Shown: positions 1-5,430 of the stretch, in pieces | Layout of the letters: each line of letters opens with the position of its first letter | How positions within the stretch are numbered: position 1 is the first letter of the stretch | NCBI GenBank assembly: GCA_900758895.1 | Contig: CAAETG010000097.1 | Coordinates: forward strand, 1-12,194 | Source: Bacilli bacterium | Lineage (GTDB): Bacteria; Bacillota_I; Bacilli_A; RF39; UBA660 | Length of the DNA stretch: 12,194 nt | Direction: 5' to 3' | The notes under the pieces: model-generated | The model's input: only the letters and a program-made list of their open reading frames with translations | What the model was told of the DNA's origin: nothing | Database searches by the model: none | Program-made: the position numbers and the translations under genes

Positions 1-43
1 ATATTTACTTGTGTTTATCTTGATTAAAAGATATACAAACTAG
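1..43 (+). CDS. C-terminal end of an upstream gene (partial)
   Basis: One frame is open from position 2 to a TAG at 41-43 and encodes a short hydrophobic stretch followed by a basic tail (LLVFILIKRYTN), which reads like the last membrane segment of a small protein. The next start (ATG 53) sits 9 nt after this stop, with a GGTGA ribosome binding site (43-47) overlapping the stop codon, as expected for an operon. Only 13 codons are visible, so both the reading frame and the membrane interpretation are inferences. Confidence 0.3.
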   Translation, partial: YLLVFILIKRYTN

Positions 44-52
44 GTGAAAATT

Positions 53-425
53 ATGAAGAATTTTGAATTTTTAAAAGATTTTGACAGTGACATGTGTATG
101 TTTGCTTCAAAAAGATGCAATTAAACTTTGACTTAAAACAGTAGATAGAGATGATTATAATTTAGATGAATTTTTAAAACTGCTTCAGTTATTACCTAAA
201 GATTCAGATGAGAATATCATTAAAGATTTTAAAGAAAGATTTAAAAAAGACTATGATGAAACTTCTGAAGCTTTAGAATGGCATATAGAAACTTTAGTCA
301 ATTTTGGTGGCGATTCAACTCACAAAATCTATAAAGCAATGATTGAAGTAATTAATGACATACTTAATGATATGCCATCAACCGATAAAGATGGCATGAT
401 TGAATACTTACAGGAGATGATATAA
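53..425 (+). pseudogene. Small acidic orphan protein gene interrupted by a 37-bp repeat
   Basis: The gene starts at ATG 53, behind GGTGA at 43-47. The frame runs 14 sense codons (MKNFEFLKDFDSDM) into a 37-bp repeat (96-132), which ends translation after MFASKRCN. Downstream of the repeat a different frame is open from 132 to TAA 423-425 and encodes a helical, Asp/Glu/Lys-rich polypeptide containing LDEFLKLLQLLPKDSD and IYKAMIEVINDILNDMP. Deleting exactly 96-132 joins the two parts into one 111-residue ORF without a stop. Its stop overlaps the next ATG (TAATG at 423-427), consistent with translational coupling. The family is not recognised. Size, acidity and setting suit an immunity-type protein, but that is inference. 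As the DNA stands, no full-length product can be made. Confidence 0.6.
96..132 (+). repeat. 37-bp interspersed repeat, copy 1
   Basis: This copy begins GTATGTTTGC and ends CTTTGAC. It matches the consensus apart from AAACTTTGAC in place of AAAATTTAAC at the 3' end. It lies inside the ORF that starts at 53, shifts its frame by +1 and introduces a stop. The same element recurs at eight further positions in the window, always on this strand. No obvious target-site duplication flanks it. Confidence 0.9.
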
Positions 426-1081
426 TGTTAGGAATATTCGCTTTAGCAGGAATGATAGGAACTCCAATAATTGCAGGAAAAATGCTTAAAAAAGATTTTA
501 GAAACCATACTGTTGATTCTGTAGTTAAACCTTGCATACAATACAGTCCTATTGGTAATACTATAAAAAATAAGAAAACTATTGAAAGAAATTTTTTAAA
601 CATCTGTAAAAGATGCGAAATGACTATAAACAAACAAGATGAACTATTAGATATAAGAGAATGTAAAATAGGAGAAGAATATTTAATGTATCAAGGATTC
701 GATGAAGAATCAGTTGAATACTTTAAAGAACTATTTAATGAAAACATGGAAATGGGGAAAAGCAGACAAAGAAGAGAAATAAGAGAAAAACATGAAAAAT
801 ATTTAGAAATGTTAGAAAGCGACCCACAAGACTGGGAAGTGACAATGTATCGCAAAAATTACTACGGAAATGAACAAATTGATTATCGAATCAATAAATT
901 AATGGAAAATGAATTATGGAAAAAAATCGTACCCAATAAACCAAGATACATCGATGGTGAAGGTACTGCAAAATATATGGAACTCCATGTTATAAAAGCA
1001 CCTAAACCAATCATAAATGATTTAAATAACATATATAAAGAAGTTTGTTGGTTACAAGGATTAGAAGATGGGAAGTGGTAA
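425..1081 (+). CDS. Hypothetical protein with hydrophobic N-terminus
   Basis: A 218-residue protein whose ATG overlaps the stop of the preceding (interrupted) ORF by one base, so it is probably translationally coupled. Residues 2-18 are hydrophobic (LGIFALAGMIGTPIIAG) and could be a membrane anchor or a glycine-rich amphipathic helix. The rest is soluble and charged. One short cysteine motif (CKRCE) lies near residue 62, followed by a long Arg/Glu/Lys helical stretch around residues 105-135 and a Trp/Tyr-containing region around 140-165. No known family is recognised. It is the largest protein of the island and sits among small immunity-like genes, so a delivery, toxin-related or accessory role is possible, but nothing in the sequence proves one. 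The downstream gene starts almost immediately. Confidence 0.7.
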   Translation: MLGIFALAGMIGTPIIAGKMLKKDFRNHTVDSVVKPCIQYSPIGNTIKNKKTIERNFLNICKRCEMTINKQDELLDIRECKIGEEYLMYQGFDEESVEYFKELFNENMEMGKSRQRREIREKHEKYLEMLESDPQDWEVTMYRKNYYGNEQIDYRINKLMENELWKKIVPNKPRYIDGEGTAKYMELHVIKAPKPIINDLNNIYKEVCWLQGLEDGKW

Positions 1082-1082
1082 A

Positions 1083-1382
1083 ATGGAGATATATGATTAT
1101 TATAAAGAAAAATATCCTCAATTTGACTGGGAATCATTAAACCATCATGGATTTACTATGGCAATACTGAAGATGGGATTATGTAAAACACACGAAAGAG
1201 ATAGAAAAGGTGGACTATACAGATGTGAAATAGTTGATAATCAAGTATATGGTTATCTCGGTACTACTGGCATCAAAGTAAAAGGATATATCGATAAAGA
1301 AGTAGAAAAAGAATTTATTAAGTCATTAGAAGATGGTTCTTTTTACAAATTTGCTGAAGAATGTTTCTATATAAAATGGTGA
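1083..1382 (+). CDS. Small orphan protein, immunity-like context
   Basis: About 99 residues from ATG 1083. An in-frame ATG at 1068 would overlap the upstream gene by 14 nt, but 1083 is preferred because it follows the upstream TAA (1079-1081) directly and has GGAAGTGGT upstream. The protein starts MEIYDYYKEKYPQFDW, contains the segment LYRCEIVDNQVYGYLGTTGIKVKGYI, which looks like paired beta strands, and ends with a helical acidic segment and an aromatic tail. No family is recognised. Single-domain alpha/beta proteins of about 100 residues in runs like this are typical of immunity proteins of contact-dependent toxins. That assignment rests on context only. Confidence 0.65.
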   Translation: MEIYDYYKEKYPQFDWESLNHHGFTMAILKMGLCKTHERDRKGGLYRCEIVDNQVYGYLGTTGIKVKGYIDKEVEKEFIKSLEDGSFYKFAEECFYIKW

Positions 1383-1386
1383 AAAT

Positions 1387-1600
1387 ATGATATACAATTG
1401 GGAATTTGATGATAGTGTGGATTTTGCTCCACCACACTATCGAAAATCAAAATATCAAAAAGTTGAGCAATTAGGTAAGCAAATAACTAATGAAGCAACT
1501 GCTTTAGAATATTTAGAAGCATTTGAATATGTAGCATATTTATATGTTTGCTTCAAAAAGATGCAATTAAAATTTAACCAATAAAAAAATAAGGGTATGA
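1387..1600 (+). pseudogene. Small ORF interrupted near its 3' end by a 37-bp repeat
   Basis: ATG 1387 follows GGTGA at 1378-1382. As it stands the ORF reads through the repeat (YVCFKKMQLKFN) and stops at 1582-1584, giving 65 residues. Removing 1542-1578 instead gives a 58-residue protein ending ...EYVAYFNKKIRV, with a TGA at 1598-1600 that forms an ATGA with the ATG at 1597. This is the classic coupled toxin/immunity junction, and the same junction is seen at 3752, 4660 and 5696. The N-terminal part (MIYNWEFDDSVDFAPPHYRK) is acidic and aromatic. No family is recognised, and a trimmed toxin C-terminus is the best inference. The insertion replaces only the last seven residues, so the altered product could still be made. 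Confidence 0.6.
1542..1578 (+). repeat. 37-bp interspersed repeat, copy 2
   Basis: Identical to the consensus except for A instead of G at the first base. It ends AATTTAAC. It sits inside the ORF that begins at 1387, and removing it restores a frame ending in an ATGA overlap at 1597-1600. Confidence 0.9.
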
Positions 1601-1605
1601 TAATA

Positions 1606-1872
1606 ATGAAGTCTAAAAATGATAAAGAATCAAAATATCCAATGACATATAAAGAATTCGAAAAAAGAGTCACTGAATTATTTTTAGATCGAGCAGACTC
1701 CCCATCTGATTTAGAATTTAGACAATACATTCTAAACAAAGAAGTAGATGATCTTATAGAATGCGAATATAAAAGTGCTTGTTCTGATTATGTTAATCCT
1801 AATTATCATTCTAATCAATTTACTGATGAAGGTTTACTCAGACAACCTGTTCGTATACTTGAAATGATTTAA
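1606..1872 (+). CDS. Small immunity-like protein, paralogue of the gene at 4660
   Basis: 88 residues from ATG 1606. An in-frame ATG at 1597 exists, but the GGG at 1593-1595 is only 1 nt from it, and the paralogue at 4660 supports starting at MKSK. Both proteins open with (K)YPMTYKE(F/Y)EKRV(T/I)ELFL and both end with a (N)LEM- or ILEM-type tail after a LL..PV segment. In between they are acidic and divergent, with a conserved YKS(A/D)C. Strong conservation at the N-terminus and quick divergence elsewhere fits an immunity family diversifying against different toxins. The family name is not recognised. It lies directly after repeat copy 2 and is followed by about 50 bp of spacer and repeat copy 3. 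Confidence 0.7.
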   Translation: MKSKNDKESKYPMTYKEFEKRVTELFLDRADSPSDLEFRQYILNKEVDDLIECEYKSACSDYVNPNYHSNQFTDEGLLRQPVRILEMI

Positions 1873-1923
1873 AGTAGAAGTAATGATATTATTTTTCAAT
1901 GTTTATGTATCCTTTCTCAATCA

Positions 1924-1960
1924 GTATGTTTGCTTCAAAAAGATGCAATTAAAATTTAAC
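1924..1960 (+). repeat. 37-bp interspersed repeat, copy 3
   Basis: A consensus copy, GTATGTTTGC to ATTTAAC. It lies in non-coding sequence between the genes ending at 1872 and starting at 2018. No ORF runs across it and no open frame is gained by its conceptual removal. Confidence 0.92.
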
Positions 1961-2017
1961 AACAAAGTGTAAACTATATTATAAAATTATTATTAATTTA
2001 ACTAAAATGGTGGTATT

Positions 2018-2392
2018 ATGGGAGAAAATATAATGGATTATTCAAATAAACGTCCGATTGGTGGATTGAATGTTGATTATTTTTTAGAACATGCTGAAGA
2101 AATAATAAACGATACTGAACATTTATCTAATCCCTATGATTTTGGAGTATTGCGTATTGATGATGATAGTCTTGTACGCCATTATTATCATGAATTAGAA
2201 AAAACACATAGGAGCATGTGGATGGCATTTGGAAGAAATAATTCTTTTATGAATCCTGGTGAAACTTCATATAGTAAAGCTTTAGATAGAGTTACACGTG
2301 AATATTGTGAAGCAACAGGACACTGGGACTTATTCAATTGGGAAAACATAGAAGATCATCCATACCCGGAAGAGGAAAAATTCAATTACTAA
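2018..2392 (+). CDS. Small orphan protein, first of a two-gene cassette
   Basis: 124 residues from ATG 2018, preceded by GGTGG at 2009-2013. A second in-frame ATG at 2033 has a good GGGAGA (2020-2025) 7 nt upstream, so the true product may start MDYSNKRPIGG. The sequence has an acidic N-terminal helix (YFLEHAEEIINDTEHL), then HYYHELEKTHRSMW, a short Gly/Asn/Pro turn and a C-terminal aromatic stretch around TGHWDLFNWENI. The cluster of His and Glu residues in the middle could be catalytic, but no known nuclease signature is recognisable. It is followed 27 nt later by the next gene. The pair could be a toxin fragment with its immunity gene or two immunity genes. The evidence does not separate these. 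Confidence 0.65.
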   Translation: MGENIMDYSNKRPIGGLNVDYFLEHAEEIINDTEHLSNPYDFGVLRIDDDSLVRHYYHELEKTHRSMWMAFGRNNSFMNPGETSYSKALDRVTREYCEATGHWDLFNWENIEDHPYPEEEKFNY

Positions 2393-2419
2393 AAATAATA
2401 ATCCTGGAGGATTTAAATT

Positions 2420-2896
2420 ATGCATATCTATATTGAGGGTTCGGATAAAAGTAAGACTATTGATTTTGATAATGGTATGAAATTAATTGTAAATTATGGT
2501 ACTCGAAACGATGATGGAGTCTGTGACTGGGATCAACAAAGAATAGAAGGAGATTTTAGAAAATCCATATTATATGATAAAAATGGTGAAGTTATTGAAA
2601 AATTAATAGAACCTAACCCATTTGTAGATAGAAGTTATGAAAATAACAGATATCAAAACCAAGGCAATAACTGGCAAAATGAAAAAATTTATTTCAATAA
2701 TGGAATGAGAATAACATTCGATTTTGGATCCAAACTAAGAGACGGCACATATAATGGATGGGGTATGGACAATAACCATGGAAGCGGCATGCGAGTTATT
2801 ATTTATGATGAACATATAAACACCATCACAGAAAAACACATGGAAAACAATGTCAGTAAAAGCATACCTGATGATGCTTATGACCCATTCTTATAA
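2420..2896 (+). CDS. Small protein with a tandemly duplicated beta-rich domain
   Basis: 158 residues from ATG 2420 with TGGAGG at 2405-2410. The protein is two copies of one module. Residues about 13-62 read KTIDFDNGMKLIVNYGT...DWDQQRIEGDFRKSILYD, and residues about 88-139 read EKIYFNNGMRITFDFGS...GWGMDNNHGSGMRVIIYD. Each copy has the order (I/K)xF(D/N)NGM(K/R)hxhxhG, an acidic or Asn-rich loop, then a strand ending hhYD and a downstream polar segment. A short Asn/Gln-rich linker (about 73-87) separates them. It lacks a signal peptide, so it should be cytosolic. The family is not recognised. A two-domain immunity protein or a small calcium- or ligand-binding fold are possible readings. It ends its cassette and is followed by a hairpin. 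Confidence 0.7.
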   Translation: MHIYIEGSDKSKTIDFDNGMKLIVNYGTRNDDGVCDWDQQRIEGDFRKSILYDKNGEVIEKLIEPNPFVDRSYENNRYQNQGNNWQNEKIYFNNGMRITFDFGSKLRDGTYNGWGMDNNHGSGMRVIIYDEHINTITEKHMENNVSKSIPDDAYDPFL

Positions 2897-2916
2897 AAAA
2901 AACATTAATTAACCTA

Positions 2917-2935
2917 GGTAAATTACCAATTTACC
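2917..2935 (+). terminator. Perfect 8-bp hairpin after the 2420 gene
   Basis: GGTAAATT and AATTTACC are perfect complements separated by three bases, 21 nt downstream of a stop codon. The following sequence is C-rich then T-rich (CCCACTTTTTACC), so this may be a transcript end or processing hairpin. Archaeal termination usually needs only a T-tract, so function is inferred from position. Confidence 0.4.
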
Positions 2936-3005
2936 CCACTTTTTACCATTTATCTAACCCTCACCCCCACCTTTCAAAGAAGTTTCTAATTGCTCACGGT
3001 ATAGT

Positions 3006-3204
3006 ATGAAGAAGACCCTCAAAAAAATGTTTTTTTTATTTATTCTATATGGTATGTTTGCTTCAAAAAGATGCAATTAAAATTTAACAAGAGATAAATA
3101 TGTTAATAAACATAAAAATAAATATAAAAAATTATATGAAAATAAATTATCAGATTATGATTTTGAAATCAAATTTTTATATTAAAAGGAGTGTTGTTTC
3201 ATGA
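3006..3204 (+). pseudogene. Possible small ORF interrupted by repeat copy 4; frame uncertain
   Basis: ATG 3006 begins a basic, hydrophobic peptide (MKKTLKKMFFLFILYG) that runs into the repeat at 3052-3088 and stops at 3078-3080. Removing the 37 bp gives a 53-residue ORF ending in a TGA (3202-3204) that overlaps ATG 3201, the same arrangement as at 1597 and 3752. However, a competing frame from 3081 to TAA 3183-3185 (DKYVNKHKNKYKKLYENK... ending in FEIKFLY) looks more protein-like. It could be the 3' remnant of a toxin gene. Only one of the two can be real. The stretch 2936-3005 shows nothing else recognisable. Confidence 0.3.
3052..3088 (+). repeat. 37-bp interspersed repeat, copy 4
   Basis: A consensus copy. 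It lies in the roughly 300-bp interval between the genes ending at 2896 and starting at 3201. Confidence 0.92.
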
Positions 3205-3464
3205 GGTACTTTGAAGTTAATGGTCTTGATGCAAGTCGTCGTGTTGGTTATGGACAATTTAATACAGATCATACGGCAACCATAGACCTGTTTGATACCG
3301 AAGAAGAAAAGATGGAGCATATGAGAGGGATGTATAAGACTAGTCCTAAAGCTTTTGCTGAATGGAAAGAATGGTGTATGTATGTACATCTTTTGACTGA
3401 TATTTTTGGTACTCTTGAAGATCCTAAAGAATTTGATGAAGAAAAACTATTTGCTGAAGACTAA
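3201..3464 (+). CDS. Small acidic orphan protein, immunity-like
   Basis: 87 residues from ATG 3201 with AAAGGAG at 3185-3191. It is strongly acidic at the C-terminus (LEDPKEFDEEKLFAED), with a mixed N-terminal strand region (RYFEVNGLDASRRVGYGQF) followed by helices containing paired Met and Trp residues (MRGMYKTSPKAFAEWKEW). There is no signal peptide or membrane segment. The family is not recognised. A single small acidic soluble gene filling a cassette between two repeats (3052 and 3640) fits a stand-alone immunity gene, but that is inference. A T-rich stretch after the stop (3470-3500) could end transcription. Confidence 0.65.
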   Translation: MRYFEVNGLDASRRVGYGQFNTDHTATIDLFDTEEEKMEHMRGMYKTSPKAFAEWKEWCMYVHLLTDIFGTLEDPKEFDEEKLFAED

Positions 3465-3559
3465 AACCTACTTTTTTTATATTATTTATACTTTTATATT
3501 AATCCTAAATAGACATTATTATTATTTAATAAATTTCATATATTATTAAGTGATAGTTG

Positions 3560-3755
3560 ATGTGTGTTGAGAAGAATGTTTTTGAGTTTAATGAGTCAGG
3601 ATTGTTACCTCAAGGTTGTCATGAAATAACTTTTGGAGGGTATGTTTGCTTCAAAAAGATGCAATTAAAATTTGACTAATCATAGGTATGATGATTTTAA
3701 GAGAGAGTATTTGAGTATTCATAAAGAAGCTAAACGTATGGGAGTAATATTATGA
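3560..3755 (+). pseudogene. Toxin-like small gene split by repeat copy 5
   Basis: ATG 3560 follows AGTGAT at 3549-3554. The ORF (FEFNESGLLPQGCHEITFG) enters the repeat at 3640 and terminates just after it. Removing 3640-3676 rebuilds a 52-residue protein continuing GNHRYDDFKREYLSIHKEAK..., with a TGA at 3753-3755 forming an ATGA with the next gene (3752). The rebuilt C-terminus aligns without gaps to the zinc-finger remnant ending at 5698: TF-x3-H-x3-DF-x2-E-x6-E-x-KR-x-GV. The TF pair lies before the insertion point and the H after it. This supports the view that both halves were one protein. FNESGLLPQGCHE also resembles the opening of DUF6932-type proteins, but only loosely. A nuclease-type toxin tail is possible. 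No catalytic motif is secure. Confidence 0.6.
3640..3676 (+). repeat. 37-bp interspersed repeat, copy 5
   Basis: A consensus copy with TTTGAC rather than TTTAAC at the end, shared with copies 1 and 6. It interrupts the small toxin-like ORF 3560-3755. Confidence 0.92.
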
Positions 3756-4096
3756 ATTTTATCAAGTATCTTAAATTATTAAGAAATCCTAATGAGAAGT
3801 ATTATTGGTATGATGTTGATAAGGAATGTATTTATATTCCTGGTGAAGATATTGCATTGTATTTAACTATTGATGAAATTGACAGTATTATTTTTCATAG
3901 AAAAAAATTTAAAAAGACATCTAAAGAACTTTTTGAAAGGATAATTTTTAATGAAAAGGTTACTTTTTGGACATTGAATTATTTTATTAAAGAATATGAA
4001 AAAGGTTTGATGGATCCCATGATTAAATGGATTGTAAATAAGGGATATATCAGTCGTGGTGAGCATTTTCTTGATAGTTATTTATTAAGTGATTAA
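3752..4096 (+). CDS. Putative immunity protein coupled to the split toxin-like gene
   Basis: 114 residues. ATG 3752 overlaps the upstream TGA (ATGA, 3752-3755) and has GGGAG at 3740-3744, 7 nt before the start. The protein opens with a basic aromatic segment (NFIKYLKLLRNPNEKYYWYDV), then an acidic strand region (CIYIPGEDIALYLTIDEID) and a helical, Lys/Phe-rich middle, and ends at an acidic turn (HFLDSYLLSD). It is soluble and has no signal sequence. The ATGA coupling to a toxin-like tail and the ~95-bp block after it, shared with the gene ending at 5956, argue that it is the immunity partner of its cassette. The family is not recognised. Confidence 0.65.
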   Translation: MNFIKYLKLLRNPNEKYYWYDVDKECIYIPGEDIALYLTIDEIDSIIFHRKKFKKTSKELFERIIFNEKVTFWTLNYFIKEYEKGLMDPMIKWIVNKGYISRGEHFLDSYLLSD

Positions 4097-4114
4097 ATTT
4101 TTTTTATTTTTAAT

Positions 4115-4210
4115 CTTTTTTTCTATTTTTCCACTCCTATATATTGAAGGGGATAAAATATTTTATAATTTTATCTTTTTTGTGAAAAAAATAAAAGACA
4201 TTATTATAAT
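4115..4210 (+). terminator. Duplicated ~95-bp block, copy A, with stem-loop and T-tract
   Basis: This begins about 20 nt after the stop of the 3752 gene. It shares runs such as CTATTTTTCCACTCCTATA and TATTGAAG, then AAAATAAAAGACATT, with 5964-6054. It contains GATAAAAT (4152-4159) and its exact complement ATTTTATC (4168-4175), followed by six T residues, a terminator-like arrangement. The 3' part (TTATAATTATATAT, 4202-4215) is also TATA-like and may be the promoter of the zinc-ribbon gene at 4234. The terminator and promoter roles are both inferred. Confidence 0.55.
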
Positions 4211-4233
4211 TATATATGGGAGGATAATATTAT

Positions 4234-4389
4234 TTGGATGCAACTACACTTTTTAAAAACCTGAAGCATGCTGAAATAGAGTGTCCTTCTTGCAAGAAAC
4301 ATAAAAGGGACTGTAAGAAGGTTTATTATGATGAGTGGTGTGCTGAATTTGTTTGTAAAAATTGTGGTCTTGTAATAAAACACTTATAA
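4234..4389 (+). CDS. Small zinc-ribbon protein (51 aa, TTG start)
   Basis: This ORF starts at TTG 4234, 9 nt after GGGAGGA (4218-4224). No in-frame ATG exists upstream before a stop. It encodes 51 residues with CPSC at 17-20 and CKNC at 41-44, plus extra cysteines at 27 and 36, so it should fold as a single zinc ribbon with an amphipathic N-terminal helix (TLFKNLKHAEIE). Such mini zinc ribbons can bind nucleic acid or act as protein adaptors. No specific partner can be named. It stands alone between block A and repeat copy 6 and has its own likely promoter. Confidence 0.7.
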   Translation: MDATTLFKNLKHAEIECPSCKKHKRDCKKVYYDEWCAEFVCKNCGLVIKHL

Positions 4390-4446
4390 AAAATATTTTA
4401 TCATATGTTATTGTACAATTAGCTTCGTATTATCATTATTTGACAA

Positions 4447-4483
4447 GTATGTTTGCTTCAAAAAGATGCAATTAAAATTTGAC
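4447..4483 (+). repeat. 37-bp interspersed repeat, copy 6
   Basis: A consensus copy with TTTGAC at the 3' end. Its internal ATG (4466) provides the only start codon for the downstream fragment. Confidence 0.92.
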
Positions 4484-4663
4484 TGGAAAAAAGGACACAA
4501 AACAAACCCTGAAGAATATGAGAAAGAGCCTATTATTTTCTTTGAATACACAGGAAAACAAAGCGAATATTTATCTGATGAGGACTTTATAAGTAATGAT
4601 AAGTATAAAGGTAAAGATTATGATGATACTGAAAAAATGAGGGATAAGGTGATGAAAAAATGA
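4466..4663 (+). CDS. 5'-truncated toxin-like fragment starting inside the repeat
   Basis: The ORF runs 65 residues from an ATG inside repeat copy 6, so its first five or six residues (MQLKFD) are repeat-encoded. Upstream of the repeat its frame is open back to about 4382 but has no ATG and no coding look. The unique part is acidic and aromatic (NPEEYEKEPIIFFEYTGKQ, then SEYLSDEDFISNDKYKGKDY). It ends with TGA at 4661-4663, overlapping the ATG of the next gene as ATGA. The arrangement suggests the 3' end of a toxin gene captured with its immunity gene. No Shine-Dalgarno sequence precedes 4466, so expression is doubtful. No family is recognised. Confidence 0.5.
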   Translation: MQLKFDWKKGHKTNPEEYEKEPIIFFEYTGKQSEYLSDEDFISNDKYKGKDYDDTEKMRDKVMKK

Positions 4664-4938
4664 AAGAAAAAAAATATCCCATGACTTATAAAGAATATGA
4701 AAAAAGAGTTATTGAACTATTTCTAGAAACAGGAAATTATGCTACTAAAGAAGAAAAGCTAGAATTTTTAAATGAAGAATTATTAAAAAACGATCCAGAT
4801 TTTATTAAAAATTTATATAAAAGTGATTGTTATAAATATGATTATCCTGAAAAACAAGGTATAATGGACCCAGAGTATATTTTTTCTGATAGGAGATTAT
4901 TGATAATCCCAGTTTATAATTTGGAAATGCTTTTCTAA
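4660..4938 (+). CDS. Small immunity-like protein, paralogue of the gene at 1606
   Basis: 92 residues from ATG 4660, in ATGA overlap with the upstream fragment. It opens KYPMTYKEYEKRVIELFL, nearly the same as the protein at 1606, then has an acidic helical centre (KEEKLEFLNEELLKNDPDF), a conserved YKSDC, and a hydrophobic end (RRLLIIPVYNLEM). It is cytosolic, with no membrane segment. The partner fragment upstream is unlike the ORF that precedes the 1606 paralogue. This is what would be seen if related immunity genes had travelled with different toxin tips. The family name is not recognised. Confidence 0.7.
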   Translation: MKEKKYPMTYKEYEKRVIELFLETGNYATKEEKLEFLNEELLKNDPDFIKNLYKSDCYKYDYPEKQGIMDPEYIFSDRRLLIIPVYNLEMLF

Positions 4939-5003
4939 AAAATCATAAAAATCATGGAAAAAAACTTGCAATAATAATAAATGTATGAGTTAGGTGAGCA
5001 GTA

Positions 5004-5381
5004 ATGAAATATGAAATTAATAAAGAATTATTACCTGAGTATTATGATGCACTTATAAATTTTAAAGATTGGATTCCTAGTGTTATTCAATTTGAATTAC
5101 CCACTGAAATTAGTTTAGCAGTAGGAGGAGATAATAAGGCTCTTCAATTTGATAATCAGTTTAACCATTCTCGTGAAAAACAAATAAAATTTAGTGATGA
5201 GGATTTATCTTGGGAGGAAGTTTCTGATTGGGAATGTGAAATTTTCCTTAGGAAATATCCTTATTTTACTCCTTTGTTTATTATTGATGAAGATTATGTT
5301 TATGTTCCTCCTACACCTAATAAACATCAATCTACTATTAATCCTATTTCTAAACTTTTAAGAAAAATTTTTTCAATTTAA
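5004..5381 (+). CDS. Small acidic orphan protein, immunity-like
   Basis: 125 residues from ATG 5004, with GGTGA at 4993-4997. It has an N-terminal helix (MKYEINKELLPEYYDALINF), then a strand-rich region (SVIQFELPTEISLAVGGDN), an acidic Trp-containing helix (FSDEDLSWEEVSDWECEIFL) and an aromatic stretch (YFTPLFIIDEDYVYVPP), and ends in a basic tail (SKLLRKIFSI). It is soluble and of the size usual for immunity proteins. The family is not recognised. Repeat copy 7 begins 4 nt after its stop, so the repeat nearly abuts the coding end without cutting it. It is separated by 65 nt from the gene ending at 4938 and may be co-transcribed with it. Confidence 0.65.
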   Translation: MKYEINKELLPEYYDALINFKDWIPSVIQFELPTEISLAVGGDNKALQFDNQFNHSREKQIKFSDEDLSWEEVSDWECEIFLRKYPYFTPLFIIDEDYVYVPPTPNKHQSTINPISKLLRKIFSI

Positions 5382-5384
5382 AAT

Positions 5385-5421
5385 GTATGTTTGCTTCAAA
5401 AAGATGTAATTAAAATTTAAC
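5385..5421 (+). repeat. 37-bp interspersed repeat, copy 7
   Basis: A consensus copy apart from GATGTAA in place of GATGCAA. In the predicted hairpin this changes a G-C pair to a G-U pair, so the stem can still form in RNA. Confidence 0.92.
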
Positions 5422-5430
5422 ATTATATGA

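Noticed and set aside
96..132. Insertion-sequence or MITE interpretation with target duplications
   Set aside because: No duplicated flanking bases are seen at any copy, and the element lacks terminal inverted repeats of the usual kind. All copies have one orientation.
364..1137. Minus-strand ORFs at 364-633 and 883-1137
   Set aside because: They are antisense to the well-formed coding frame 425-1081, lack ribosome binding sites and have low-complexity hydrophobic translations.
1542..4483. Repeat as a conserved protein boundary (VCFKKMQLKF) between toxin body and tip
   Set aside because: Downstream fragments continue in all three frames relative to the repeat, so it cannot serve as a common in-frame protein junction.
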